From Sphagnum compactum (Eukaryota; Bryophyta; Sphagnopsida; Sphagnales), in contig OZ234497.1 in NCBI GenBank assembly GCA_965153455.1, positions 18,345,872-18,409,871 on the forward strand: a DNA stretch of 64,000 nt, written 5' to 3'. Of the stretch, positions 1 through 13,014 are shown piece by piece. Every line of letters begins with the position of its first letter. Position 1 is the first letter of the stretch. The notes below the pieces were generated by a model. That model searched no databases. It was not told the origin of the DNA and saw only the letters and a program-made list of their open reading frames with translations. Made by a program: the position numbers and the translations under genes.

Positions 1-420
1 TTTCCATTCAAAGATAACTTTTAAAAAAACTTACACTATCTAGGTTCCAGCAAATATTGTCCTTAAAACAACACGCTACTGGAATGTGATATGTAAGATT
101 AAAAAGTTCAACAAAAATGCTAGGCTTAGTATGAGGCATCACATTGAAGCGGGTCACAAGGTGAGCAACCATTGCATTTTAACAAAATCCATTGCACCGA
201 AACTATGCTTGGAGTGGACTTTTAGGTCGCCCCTTGACAATCACTCAATGGGGTGGTTTCAAACAACCTTAGCCAACCACTTTGGACATCAATGTGAGCA
301 TCAAAATTTCCAATTTTTCAAAAAACAACTCGTTGAATTTGGACCCATGTGACTAGTTCTAGGTTTTGGACACAACTAGAGTTGTGTACTAGGACCAGTC
401 TGGTATGTTCAAACCTTGAT

Positions 421-660
421 ATCAGGGCAGGTATAAACCTGGTATTGGGTATTTTTTAAGAACTTTATTGGTATTAGGTTCAAGGCTGATTTTTGCGTGG
501 TATAAGGTATACCTGGCATTGGTACTGGTATAGGTCATATGTTTACTTGGTAATACCTCAGGTCCCATACAGGTAACGAGTTTAAGGCTGATATTGCCAC
601 TTAGGTCATACCCAACTGGTATGTTCTTCAATACCAGAGCTCATACCAGTACTATATACC
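421..660. repeat. GGTATTGG/ATACCAG-rich degenerate repeat
   Basis: Recurring GGTAT, TATACC and ACCAG words give a short-unit minisatellite. No coding signal is seen. Confidence 0.4.
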
Positions 661-1739
661 TAGGTTGCACCATATATTTGAGTACAACACTGCACACAAC
701 CTCTCATTGTAGTCTTGGATACATTTTTAATTCAGGTAACTTAATTTAATGTAACCTTGGTCGTGTGCTCTTGGCCATGGTGAAATGATAACCATGTTGG
801 CAAGTTACTTGGATAGAAGATGGTAGATGAGATTCTTACTTTAACCTACTACCCTCCATTGGTAACAATGTGCAAAAAATGCATGTGTTCTGTTAATTGG
901 AGCCCTTTAGGCTCAATGGCTCTTGAGAGAGTGGATTGAATGAGGATCTTCATCCATCACCGATGGGATGTAACTCCCAATGTGGTTGTTGACTAGTGCC
1001 AAGTCATACTCTCAATCTTCACAGTCCGAAACCTTTGGTCATGTTCTTCGATGAATTCTTCACACTCTTAATTGATTCTAGGCCCGGTTCTGGTTTTTCC
1101 AGTGTGCATAACTTGCAGTTTGGGTACCTTGCAATTGGGATCCAAATCAATAATCACACCCAAAACCAGTCCAAAACCTCCAATACCCCAGTTGACTAGC
1201 AGGTTCCATAAAAATTATATTATTTTTAGACATGCTGAAATTTTCACAAAAAAAACCAGATTGACATATGGTTCTTAGAAAAACGAGGAACTGATTGCAT
1301 AACCTCCTATAAAACTGTCAGTTCTCTACTGAAAACCATTGGAACTTCTTTAGAAAAAAAATCACAACAAAGTGGAACTGGGCATTCTTTGATTCAGAAT
1401 TTTTTATTTAAAACAACTGGGAACCAAAGGTTAGTAACAAAATCAAAGAACCACACAACACTGGTTTGAGCCCCACATACACAATTCAAACATGGGGTTT
1501 AACCCTAAACCCATGATTTTAAGGTCATATCCACCCTCCTATATGATCCCCCAGTTCTCTCTTTGAACACCATTTGTCGTGGCTTCCTGTTATTATGCCT
1601 ACTCAAGTGCAGACCTAAAGAAGAGAGTTGCCTGGGCCCTCCCCCAGGAGTTGTGGGAATGACCTTGTGGGATTTGGATCAGCATTGTGGAGTCCTGGAT
1701 TGAAAAAGAAGAGGCGCCCATTCCTGAGGCATCCTACTA

Positions 1740-1900
1740 ACACCAAGTACCAAGACAGCTTCAACACATGTTCGTCACATAATTATTTAATTTTGAAGAT
1801 TTGATGCCAGAAATAAAAGCGAAGAGTTTTCAATTTTTCAAAATATTCTTTATTTTCCTTCCCAAAACTTTGTTGTTTGAAAAAATATATATATTTTTAG
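1740..1900 (+). repeat. R2 dispersed AT-rich repeat
   Basis: Shares CACATGTT, AATAATTATTTAATTTTGAAGATT and the following AAATATTC region with the other R2 copies. It is noncoding. Confidence 0.45.
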
Positions 1901-3007
1901 AAATTTCAACCTTTCTACAAGTAATATAATTGATGTTAATGAGACTACTAACCTGTTAGGTCAGGTTTGGGGATTGTGTTCAGTGAACCACTCACGAGGA
2001 GGGGGAAAGCAGACCCCCCTTTTCTTACTCACTAAAATCCATGAAAAAGGGGTCCACAAAATGGGCTCCTCCTTTGGGGATTGTGTTCAGATGTGGTGAG
2101 TTGTAGTTCCACATTTCTGCACTAAGAATTGGTAAATTGCAATTGTCTGCTAGCTAGCACTTTCCAAACTTTTTAAAGGATAGTATTTTGCTTGTTTCTT
2201 TACCTCTTTGCCAACTTCAAAAGTGAAGGTATCTCAGATTTTAGATCTAAAGGAAAGGACATTTTAAAATGTGACAACAGTATTAACTATTAACTATATT
2301 AACTATTAATCGTATTCCATTTCACTACACAATGCAGGATGGAAACACTTTTTTTTTTTGTCATACTCATGTCAAATAGTTAATCATGGTGGTTAACCCA
2401 TCCACGAGCATCTACCTAACTAGTAGCCACCAAGTGCCTTACCTATCTAAATAGCAATCATTACATTCCCTACCTACTTCCTATACCTAACCACTTACAT
2501 AGAAAGTTATTAAATAAGAGGGTTTGCACAATAAGTGAATAATGCCATTCATGCATAACCAGAGTACAAGTTCTCATGGATGGTGCATTGGTCAGTGCTG
2601 GGTCACATAGATACTCCCCCCAAAGGATCCCAAAACTTCTGCACACAGTTCTTCCAGACTCTTTTTGGGTAGTTTTTGGCAGAAATTTGGGGCTTTTATT
2701 AGGGTGAAATCTCATCAAAAGAAAGGTGTGCCAACCCAACAACATGGGTATAAGTTCTTTTTCTTTTTTCTTTTACCGGATCTTCGGAATGGTATGAGAG
2801 AGCTTGGAGAATTCTATGCACGTTTCACTTTTCCAACGTGTGCGTGCGCATCTAACAAGTTGCATGCTCGTGCTCTTCTTTGGAGTGCCTTTTTTTCTCC
2901 TTGTTCAGCCTCATATGGGTTCAGTAGTTTTCCCATAGATAGAGAGATCATAGATACCCAAACTCTACCAGATTGAACCTGCACACACTAGTGTAAGCAG
3001 TGCTTAG

Positions 3008-3270
3008 TTGGCCTTGCCTACCAAGGCAAGGATATTGTGTCTAGATTCATTATAGAGTATAGTAGCTTAATGGATTCTGGCCCCTGGCCCCTAGGTGATA
3101 GGTCTATTTTTATATGAGGATTTTTGAAAGATGATATTTTGGATTCTTTTAGAGGATTGTTTGAAGATTATATTTTTGCATGGTGAAATATTTGAGTTTC
3201 CACGATTCTTCTTTTGCCTTAAGATTCTTTTTAATGTAAATGGCAAGGCCATAGTGTGACACACCCCTTG
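3008..3270 (+). repeat. R1 dispersed repeat, copy 1
   Basis: It starts TTGGCCTTGCCTACCAAGGC and ends GACACACCCCTTG. It shares long blocks with 31731-32044, such as GGATATTGTGT, TTTTTATATGAGGATTTTT and GCATGGTGAAATATTTGAG. No protein is encoded. Confidence 0.7.
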
Positions 3271-3746
3271 TTTTCTTTCAATTTTGTGATCTTGCTCAAG
3301 TGACGATAATCTATAAGTATATTTAACCAAATTTGGAGATATTCAAAATATGAAAGTACAAAATTTGAAGCAACCTTTCATATTGTAGGCAATTGTGGTG
3401 ATTTTTGGGAAAAAAATTAGAATTTTCTTATGTTTCTTGACTTTTTTTTCCAAAAAGAAAAAAGAGGGAATAGTTAACAGAATTTTTTTTTTCCAAGATA
3501 TTCCTCACAAAATGATGCCAAAAATAAATAAAACCACTGGTGATCATTGGTAAGTGATCAGTAAATTATTTAATTACGTAGTAATCACCTATTTTCCTAC
3601 CTATATGTCAATATATACCACGTACTTCTTACCCAGCTGAGGTTTATCCACTGTTGGGTGCTGTTTCACTCTGGTCCCACAAACTCATTATAATCTTTTT
3701 TTGGGTCCAAAAACATTTTTGAGCTTTCATCATGTAATTGATATTT

Positions 3747-3957
3747 AAGGTGCATTCACACCTACTGTAAAGTCAGTGTTAAGTGAAAATCTAGGTGGCA
3801 CCTTAGGTGACACCCAATGTTAAATGGGTGATTATTTAATATTAAGTCAATGTTAACTTAACATAAAATCTTCATGGTAAATAGGTTTCTAAAATGACTA
3901 GCTTGGTGTTAGGGGACGTAATACTAAAGTTGTTAACACCAAGTGTGAATGCACCTT
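3747..3957. mobile_element. 211-bp MITE-like element
   Basis: AAGGTGCATTCACAC at 3747-3761 has an exact inverted partner at 3943-3957. The inside is AT-rich, with repeated GTTAA motifs and no coding capacity. The target-site duplication is unclear. Confidence 0.7.
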
Positions 3958-4179
3958 TAGATAGCTGGAACAACCTGAGAGAGGAGTGTAGTGTAAATGG
4001 GGACCACCTCCCCCAGCACAATTTCCTGCTCCTAGCTTGCCTGAAAGATTTTGTGTAAGTTCCCTATAGCAAGGCTTTCTTTTGGAAGGCAACCTCAACC
4101 ATTCATTTAAATACAACCCCTACGTCTCAGTTGTTAAGGCAAGGGTGAATCCCAAGAGCCGAGGCAAAATATTATTTTT

Positions 4180-4335
4180 TTGACATGATGATTTTTTTTT
4201 AAATTTTTTTTCTCAAAGAAAATTATTTTATGAAAGAAAATGAAACATCTTTTGAAATATTCAGGAATTTATTTATTTTTCATAATAGAATCTTCAAAAC
4301 TAGATAGTTATTCAACAGAGACCCAATGAACCCGC
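4180..4335 (-). repeat. R2 dispersed repeat (inverted)
   Basis: GAAACATCTTTTGAAATATT, then AGAATCTTCAAAA and CAGAGACCCAATGAACCC. It is closest to the copy at 14985-15145. Confidence 0.5.
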
Positions 4336-4350
4336 TATTCAACTATGGTA

Positions 4351-4680
4351 TTATCTTTAGTTTGGTGATTGATACATGCCCAAAACTCATCATCTGTTTT
4401 GGGTCTCAGACAATTGTTTTTTCTGTTGTCTTGTGATTCGTAAGATACCTTACACTCATCAACATCTCTTTTCAGTCTCCAAACATTTTTATCTTTAGTT
4501 TTGTGAGTGATAGATAATTAGATACCTAACCCAATGCCTATTCATAATCTCTCTTGGATTTCAAACAAGTTTCATCTTTAGTTTTGTCATTGATAGATAT
4601 ATTGATAATCAAAACTTAGCATGATCTCTCTCAAGTTTGAAGCAATTTTGATCTTTAGTTTTGTGATCAGTAGCCAAAGG
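4351..4680. repeat. Minisatellite built on ATCTTTAGTTTTGTGA
   Basis: Four units start near 4351, 4489, 4572 and 4650, each opening TATCTTTAGTTTKGT with a following GATAGAT/GATTGAT. The spacing is irregular. Confidence 0.55.
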
Positions 4681-4682
4681 AT

Positions 4683-7600
4683 GTGAACTTGACAAACTTT
4701 ATTGGGCCATGCAGTTATCTAAGGACTCCGGATGGTCATGCATCACCACATGCAAAGAGCAAAACCCTTTGCAACTTGGTGTCTCTTGAGGCAAACCTCT
4801 CTGCAGCTAGGTGCTTCAGTGGCTGTCACCTGTTGCAAAGAGCAAGGCTCTCAACAACTGTGTGCTTGAGCCCCAGACTCTTGATTCTAGCTGCAGAGAG
4901 TAAAGCTCTCAACAACTCCAACTTGTTTCTTTACCCAAGCTCACATCCAAGTATTTGACATAATTACACCCTGCACACTGGGTAGTGGGCAGGTTAGAAA
5001 CAAAAGGTACCTGCCAAACTGCACCTACAGTTGGGTATCCAAATGGGTCAGGTCTTGATTTTTTCCACCCCACCTTTTACAGGGGGGAATGATGTAAATA
5101 ATGCACAACCATGGTGCCTACAAATAGGTCTGATCCATAAGCATTATGTGTGTGATTAGTAACAATACTTGAAATAAGAGGCTTCTTGACCTTTCCATTA
5201 TCAATACATCAGAGCTTTTTGGTCCAAAGTATTGTTCATGTGATGAAGTTGGTATGAATATGTTGGAGCAATGGTTGAAGACATTGATTATAAAATTCAA
5301 ACCAGCAAAATCCCAATGTGATGCAAGTAGAGTAGAGTTACTAATTGAGTTTGTGGAAACTTTGAGGCATGAGAGTGAAAACAAATCATTTACTGAGGCA
5401 TGACAATTTTGTGGAGGCATCATTAAGTGGTATGTCAATTGGCTGCATCTAGTGGAACTTTGGAATTTTGTTTATGTTTGCACCAAAGGTCTTGCAATGT
5501 TAGCTTGCTCTTGCAGGCTATTGTTGTTGCAAGTTCATGCATTTAAGCTCTCTTCGCGCACCAGTTTGACTGTAGCTACTGCGCCTTGTTGTTGCTCTGG
5601 CGTGAGAAACTTCTCTTCAATGGAACATCTACAAGAGGTTTCCCATCCCCAGGCAAAGTTCTTGGACTGAGGGAAATCTTTCAGATTCCCTGCCCAGAGA
5701 ATAGGTTCGGGGTTTTGCAGAGCTCCAGATGGTGGTTTCCCTTTGCATTCTTTGAGGAAGGATTCCTCCAAGTTCTGTGAGTCCTCTAGCTCTGAACCCA
5801 ATGGGGAGAAAAGATGTCTTGGAGCTTTTGAGAACTGCATACATGGGATCATTGCCTTCTTGCTGATCCAAGAACAACATGGAAGTCACTTGGGCTTTCT
5901 CAAGAGCTTATGAAAGCCTTGCTGCAAACTGATCTTCAGCATCCATTATTAATACAGGTAATGCTGAAGCCAAACCAGTATTCTAGTGTTTTGTAACTGC
6001 TAATTTCAAGAGCTTTGTTGCACAAATTGCAACTTGCTGCAGATACATTTGTTCTGCTTGTGTTGTTGTCATGCTCAAAAATCCAGAGTTCATGTTGGGG
6101 CCTCTTCACCACCTACAATTCTAGGGAGAGACTCTCAAAAATGCCATGGTAATGTTTATGTATCATCTTTTGCAACAGTCTATGTTGAAGAGTTCTCTCT
6201 GTCTCCAAGACCCATTTTTTTTCTCCTGGCAAGCAGCCTCAATTCGATTGATGCAATAGTAGAGCAGAGACAGGCAGTGGCAAAACACATGCCTACTTAA
6301 CCCCTCTTGTGCACAAGGCTGGAAGCAAAAAAAGAGCAGCTCTTAGATGAGGCAAATATGCTTTTGGGAGGAGCTTTTGTATACTGGGTTGGGCAACCTA
6401 TAGACATGTTCTGTTTGGAAGAGAAACAGCTCTCCAGGGACTGGGAATTGGAGAAGGTGCAAGGGAGCTGAGGGGTAAGAAAGATTTCCAGCCCTTGACT
6501 GATTTCCCTACCTACAGAAGATGCTGAAATTGGCCACAGGGTTTCTGACTCAGAAGGAGAGGAAGTGTCTAACTGGTCTGGTCCTGTTGACAATGAACAC
6601 ATTGCTCCCAAAGGCCTTTTTCACTCTACAACAGTCTCCTGAGTATTGCTCATCTTACAGTGTCTTATGATTGTTTGGCACACTAAGGTCGGAGATGGAT
6701 GGCAGCTCCAAGAGTGCAGCATTTTGTGGAAGATGGAGAATCATTGTATCAATCGGTGGAGTAAGAGAATGAATAATGTGTACTGCAATATTTTCCATGG
6801 CCTTGAGTGATTTTCAGGGTTTGAATTTTTGGTCATAGAGTTGGAGTTTTGACAACTACAGAGTTGGCTTCTGGCAAATCACTTGTTTGTGTTCTCCATT
6901 GCATATGGGTTGGTTCAATTTATGTCCCAACTGGAAAATGCTGGAGACTCACATTTCAGAATTACACCAAGGTTTCTACAACAGAAGCAGGACCTGCTTT
7001 TGTTACACTATTCAATGGTTTCTTGGAATTAAGTTGAGGAGCCTGAAAAACACAGGGTCCTGAACACTTGTAGCTGCAATTGTTCATGACAAATTCTCCA
7101 TGACAAAATTAATTTGATTAAGTTTTTCAAAAAATAATGAGAAATCATGTTTTTGACATCGTCCTATGCAATTAAATAGTGTCCTTCCCAATGAATTCTA
7201 CTTACAAACTAGTTGCAAAGAACATTTTTAAATTGCTTAGAACAAGTTGTAAAGGACATTTTTTTATTTCATAAGACAAATTGTAAAAAACATGATTTCT
7301 CATAGTGAATTTAAAATCAACTTGAGAAACCTTAATCATCAAAAATTAGCAGTTATGAGCAAAGATTATAATGATTATTAGAATTCATTCATATGGTTTG
7401 CTCCAATTCATGCACTTCATTTTCAACCATGTGATCACTTTTATCCATCTAAGTTTTATCTTTGTTGTATTGGTGTTGAAACTAACACTAAGGACACCTT
7501 TTGCGAATTGTTTTTTATTTAACTTATGATTTATTTTATTTTAAGATTATGTGTGTGGAATCTTTTATATGTATATAATTTTTTTAAAATATTTTTGGTA

Positions 7601-10600
7601 TATTTTGGCATGTTGCCTCATTATGTGTGTTGGGACATTTTGTCAATTTATGAAGGAAGCTAGTCCATTTGTTTTGTTTTTTTGTCACATTGAGCTTTCT
7701 CAAAACATAATGCCACTTGTTGCATTGTTGGTACCATTGATGAGTAGGTGCATTGAGTTGGTGTGTTGGCTTCATAATGTTTCAACCTATGATGAAAAAG
7801 TTCATTGAGTATTGAACAAATTTTTTTTGAAAATTTATCTAATTCAAAACTAAAAATTGTGGGGAATTTGGGTACACTCTTGGTATTGTTGAAGAGCCCT
7901 TATTGAGTAGGATTTAATGAAGGTGATTTGGAAATTTTTAGACTCAAGTCACAAGAGAGGTTGAATTTTGAATAGTTTTTGTTATTGAAAATTTAATTAA
8001 ATTACAAAAGATGGTTTTGGAAGGGAAAACTTAGATGGGTAACTAGTTCATGCCTGGGCTATCAGCATATGCTACACTAATATTATCAATTATCAATTTA
8101 CCAAAGCTCATAACTACTTTACTTTTTGTAATTGATGGCCTTAGATGTTGCCAAAATGGTTTAAAACTCCATGAAATGGCAACATATTTCAATCTTGTTT
8201 TGAAGGTTATTACTAGTGTTGGGGAGGTTTTTTTTTTTTAAATAACAGTTATGGTTCTGTCTCCAAGAAAAAAAATGAAACCTTGGGTCTGGTTCCAGTC
8301 TGGTTATTGAGAAAAAAATTCAGGTTTTGATTTTGGTTATGGTTCTAGAATTAGACCCAGTTCCAGTCGAACTCTAGGTAACCTGGTCTGGAATTGGTGG
8401 TTAACCCCCAGTTCCAAATAATTTTCCCCAAAAAATATACATGTTTTCAAAAAATTTGATTCTGGTTCTACAACCAGGTAGAGATTTTGTTCAAGTTCCA
8501 GAGCTAGATCTGATTTTAAACCTGGTTTTGGTTCCTAAAATCAAACCTGGTTCTGGTTGGGTTTTTACTAACCGAATTGGAATCAATGATTCTAACCAGT
8601 CAAACCAGGTAACCATCCAACACCGGTTATTACTTTAAGTGAGCATAGTGTTATGTGAGATTACGAATTTGTCATAATTGATTTAGCTCATGATGGTTTA
8701 TATTGAATGAATACACTATATCTTCTAGCTTCTATGCAAGGTTAGATTTGAGAACACAAATCCTACTTTAACACCCGTTGACCCCAATATTCAATGTCAT
8801 CAAATTGAATGGTGTTGATAATTGTGACTTTGATACGGACTTTTTGGATGTAAAACAAATTGGGAATAACGTTATATTTTCTATGTTGGCCAGTTCTTGA
8901 TAGACATTGATCATGTTTGTTTATATAGTCACCAAGTTTTATCAACGCCCTTGGACGGTTAATTGTAATGTTGTTATACACATACTTGAGTTTCTTCATA
9001 ACATAACTACTTTTTTTTCCTCAACTATGAAGTTGAACATATAGTTTCAATCTTTTGACTACTTACTTTTATGCTAATTTTGTTGGAGACCTCTATGATG
9101 ATCAAAAGTCTAAAAGTGATTGCAATATTTTCCTCAACCAGGGTCCTCTGTGTTGAATTAGTAGGAAACTATCTTGCAAGTTGTTGGTTCCATGATGGAA
9201 TCAAACTACATTGCACAACTTGTCTCATAACTACAGAAACTAATCTACCTTCTATAGCTTCTGACATTATAGTTATGAGTTTGGTAAACCGATAATATTA
9301 GTGTAACCTGTGCTAATGGTCTGAGTGTGAACTAGTTACCCAACTATTTGTTCCTTTGAAAACCATCTTTTGTAATACAACTCTTTATGGTGACAATCAA
9401 TTTTTCATTCAACTTGTGATGAATCATGAGTTTCATAAGCACACTAAATCTATTAACGTTGAATATCATATCTTTTGAGAAACTTTTCGATCGGAGGAAA
9501 TCTTTAAAATGGTCTATTTTAGAATTTGAAGACCAAAATGAAAGCAACATTTAGAAAACTTAACAACACTACTATCATATCTATGACTTATGTTCATCAT
9601 TAATTCATTCTCAAGACAACCCAACTGGAAAGGAAAAAACACCAAAAAAATCTTGACCTAACACTTTCGAAATTTAAAAAAATTGAAGTCAAGACCTTCA
9701 CTACACAGATGCCAATCCAAACCATTGACATATCTCATTACATGATAAAGTAGAAGACGTAGTTTTGTTATTAATTATTGTTAAAATTTTGAAATATTCA
9801 GATTGGGACTATCGGACCCCGTTTCTTCAAATAATTACTTATTTCGACAAAGATCTGCTGATTATTTAGTTGTGAGGAGAATATCCACACCAAACTTGTG
9901 AATCACCACTAGATTCCACTTTATGTAAAATCCTTTGAAATATTAATGCGTCAACTTCACCACAATGACAACACACCATATGTCAATGTAGCAAATCTCA
10001 TACATTATTACCACTTGGCGATGTGGCCACCCAGTTACTGTAGCCATGTAGGCACATTGAGAAAAATTTAACAAAAAGAGAGAGAAAAAGGCCACTTCCA
10101 AATTCTAATGATTGGGAGGTTGGAGGATTAGGTTTACATTCTCAAGTAAGTTATTTAGTCACAAGTACTAATTTTTCTTACCAATTTCGGTGCCTGGAGA
10201 GTCCAGACAGATTAAATTACAAATTACAACATGAACACTTACTAATTCAAATGAATTAGTATTTTCTTTCCCCCTGAACCTAATTAGCTTAATCATGGTG
10301 GTCTGTTGTCAATGTATCTTCTCCTTCTTTTGTAGTTAGCAAGTTTCTGAGTAAGCTAATAACCCTTATCTGTGTGCAGACATGATTAAAAACACTAGAC
10401 CCAGACACAAGGATTCCTCTAAAAAACAAAACCCTCACCCAACCAACACTGGTACCCAATATCAATGTTGTTGCAAGCCATTAATTATCATTAGCTTCAT
10501 TGGGAGCTTCAAGGTTCCGCATTGTGTAGACTGGTGAGGTCAGGGTAGACCTTACCCTACTTAAGGGATCCAAGTGTCTGGCATTTTTCTCCAATCCCGA

Positions 10601-10650
10601 GAGCTGTGTGATCACAAGGAATTCTGAAAAAAAGCTGCTCTAGTACTCAG
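4683..10650. other. Intergenic; no gene recognised
   Basis: One 76-codon open stretch without an ATG context (5176-5403, containing LIEFVETLRHESENKSF) looks like a protein fossil but matches nothing I know. The part at 4700-7060 is less AT-rich than its surroundings, with repeated CAAAGAGCAA/CTCTCAACAACT words. The rest is AT-rich and unassigned. Confidence 0.4.
8260..8640. repeat. GGTTCTGGTT-type degenerate minisatellite
   Basis: Many variants of GGTTCYRG, CCTGGTT and GGTTATGG are packed in under 400 bases. It is noncoding. Confidence 0.45.
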
Positions 10651-10762
10651 TCCTGCAACAGATTGAATGTACGTAGTGAGAAAGAAAGTCAATGTGCAGG
10701 TACTACTAGGCACTAGAGGTTTCCTAAGAAATTAGCCTCAGAGATCAAAGCTCTGGATTGTT

Positions 10763-13014
10763 ATGGCCTCCAAGCTAATATGGCTCAGTACTTCCTTCAA
10801 GACAAATATGCCCAAGTATTTACAGTGCACATACTTTGGAGTTTCAATGTTCCTATGTCTTCTTCTTGTTGGGATCCTGAACATTATTATGTACTTGAGC
10901 ATCAGGAGAAATGCAACATTGTTTGAATTGAGTAATCCAAAATCTCAATGCAGCCAAAACTCAACCCATGATCTTCTTCTCCACAGATCACAAATTGACT
11001 CAACATCATCATCAGCCTGTGACCCACAACATGCTGCTACTGCTGCATATGAGATTTGTGTGGTGATTGTGATCGGACATGATAGTGGGAAGCCATCCAA
11101 AACTGCTTTGCCATTTTCTGTCCTTCAGAGGCTTTTTCAAACTGTTTTCCAGCTCAAAGGCATAGAGGGTGAAGAAGTGGGATTAGTGGAGCTTGATTTG
11201 CAAGGTGTTTTAGTCCGGGTTGATTATACCTCAGTTGTTTGCAAGATGGTGCGAGATGCACTTGGCCGTTCTGCTACTTGCCAAAGCTTTCTAAACCTGC
11301 CAAAGTGCAAGCAACAGGTAATAACCCCAGCCTCTTATGCTTACAAGTGCTGTTACATAATTCCTGTGAAGACAGTTAAGCTGGGCTCATCAATCTGAGC
11401 TTCTCAATGCAAGAGGGCAAAAGGGAAAAACCTGTTTCTGTTTCAGTAAGAACAAACAGATCTAGGTCTTCTTGGATCACATGACCCTTAGTTGACTTTC
11501 ATGAATTTCTGGGAGAGAAATTGAAATTTGCTTATGAGAAGTTGTAGCAGTAATCCCTAAGCAATTCTTGAAGCATCTTGCTCAGATGTAGAGGCTGCTT
11601 TTCTTTCTTCTTATGATCATACAGGTCCAAGATCAGTTGACAAAATGCTTGATATTCATGTGGGGCAAGCTCCAATTCTTCATGAATGTTGATGGTGTAG
11701 CAAATGTGATCCTGACTAGTACCATGCTCCAGTTCCTCATGGATGTTGATGGTGTATTGAATATGATCATGACTATTGAGACTTTTGTAATCTTCATCTT
11801 CGTGGCATAATTTTGTCATGAATGTTTTGTTTTTTTGGGGGTGTTCCAGGCACAATGTAAAACTCTCGTAGTAGGTGAGACAAAGAAATATGTTGAACAG
11901 GCATGTGCAAAATGGACAGATTGGTTTCAGTACAAGGATTTGAAAATAGTGGATTTGGACAAACCAGATGATCCAGCTCCACAAGTAGTTCTGCCAACTA
12001 TGGCAACATGGAGACCCACTATAGTCACAGGTTTTAGTAGGAATCATTTGCGTGTTGGCCTCCTTCTTTTGAGATCCGTTGGAAAGTCAGCATCGAATCC
12101 AATTGTGTCCAAACATTACAACGTTTCATTAGTGGTGTGGGTTATGGAGGAATTCAACTCTTCAGAGACCAACTATTTTGATTGCCAAGTTCAGGAATTA
12201 AAGGAAGTGTACCATATCAATGTGGAGGTGCGAAAGCCCGATCTCACCAAGTACCCAGTTTGGATGCGCATCAATCCAAGCCGTTTCAACATCAATGAGG
12301 GTGGCAGAGGTGGGTAAATATATTCTTTTGGTGAACATGGTTGGTTTGTTTCATCCACAAGGTCTCTAAGTCAAACAAACCAGTCAATTGGCCTGGTTCA
12401 ACATTTCCCTAGTTTTTTGCCTATCATGTGGATTCACATTAGTAAACCATACATTGTCTGATTTTGTTTTGTGTTGAACTTTTTGCTTTGCAGGGGAGTA
12501 TGCATGGAAGGCTGTCTTCATACATACAACACTAGTTGAGCGGGGATTTGTGTTATGGTTAGATGGTGGGGGGCGGATTGTGAAAGCTTCAGCACTGTTG
12601 AACACACTGAACTGGGTGAAAGCCTATGGGTTTGCATCCAGGAAATCTGAAGGCAGGGTTAAACGCTGGACACACATAGCACAGCTCAAATATCTCCAAG
12701 CAGATTTCCTCTACCTGAAGCAACACCAGAATTGTGATGCTTCACGTATTGGTTTCACCACAGAAACATATCAAGATTTTCTTCGGCCTTGGTATGAATG
12801 TTCTATAACAAGACAATGTATTGCTCCTGATGGGTCGAACCGATCCAATCATCGCCAAGACCAAGCAGCCCTCACTGTGTTATCTGTTTTAACCCAACAT
12901 TCATGCACAGGTATAGACAATGGCATAACCAGGCACAATGATAATTTGGGAAATGAGAAGTATCAGGGGGTCAATAGAACCGGCTGCTATAAGGACCCAC
13001 TTCTAGCAACATAG
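10763..13014 (+). CDS. Putative type II membrane glycosyltransferase-like protein (DUF1647-like), copy A
   Basis: Three coding exons: 10763-11317, 11850-12309 and 12494-13014. They give 511 residues with GT-AG introns in phases 0 and 1. A short cytoplasmic tail is followed by one hydrophobic segment (about residues 25-47), as in Golgi type II proteins. Exon 1 then encodes a stem or unknown domain with a YEICVVIVIGHDSG stretch. Exons 2-3 encode the conserved part: TIVTGFSRNHLRVG, a KYP motif, EYAWK (340-344), LWLD (359-362), PWYEC (437-441), CIAP (447-450) and HRQDQ (458-462). The order WK, WLD, W-x-x-C, CIAP, H-x-x-DQ resembles what I recall of DUF1647 (PF07801) proteins. The match is by eye and the reaction and substrate are unknown. 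The start ATG is shared with copy B (same MASKLIWLSTSFK). All exons are intact. Only about 100 bp of 5' flank is shared with B, so A probably uses a different promoter. Confidence 0.85.
11669..11775 (+). repeat. 57-bp direct duplication in intron 1 of copy A
   Basis: GCTCCARTTCYTCATGRATG then TTGATGGTGTA, at 11669 and again at 11726. Copy B has a single diverged version at about 29578-29635. Confidence 0.6.

Larger units (their letters stand above)
1..3000. other. Intergenic; no gene recognised
   Basis: AT-rich sequence with repeats only. A hairpin-like CATGGGGTTTA/TAAACCCATG pair lies at about 1493-1515. The segment at 2340-2450 recurs inverted at about 45920-46050. No coding frame has an exon-like context. 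Confidence 0.5.

Noticed and set aside
4110-4155. Second tRNA-like A box (GTCTCAGTTGTTAAGGCAAG)
   Set aside because: No B box at the right spacing.
10542-10558. AGGGTAGACCTTACCCT palindrome as an operator
   Set aside because: Such short hairpins occur commonly in plant intergenic repeats. There is no link to a start site.
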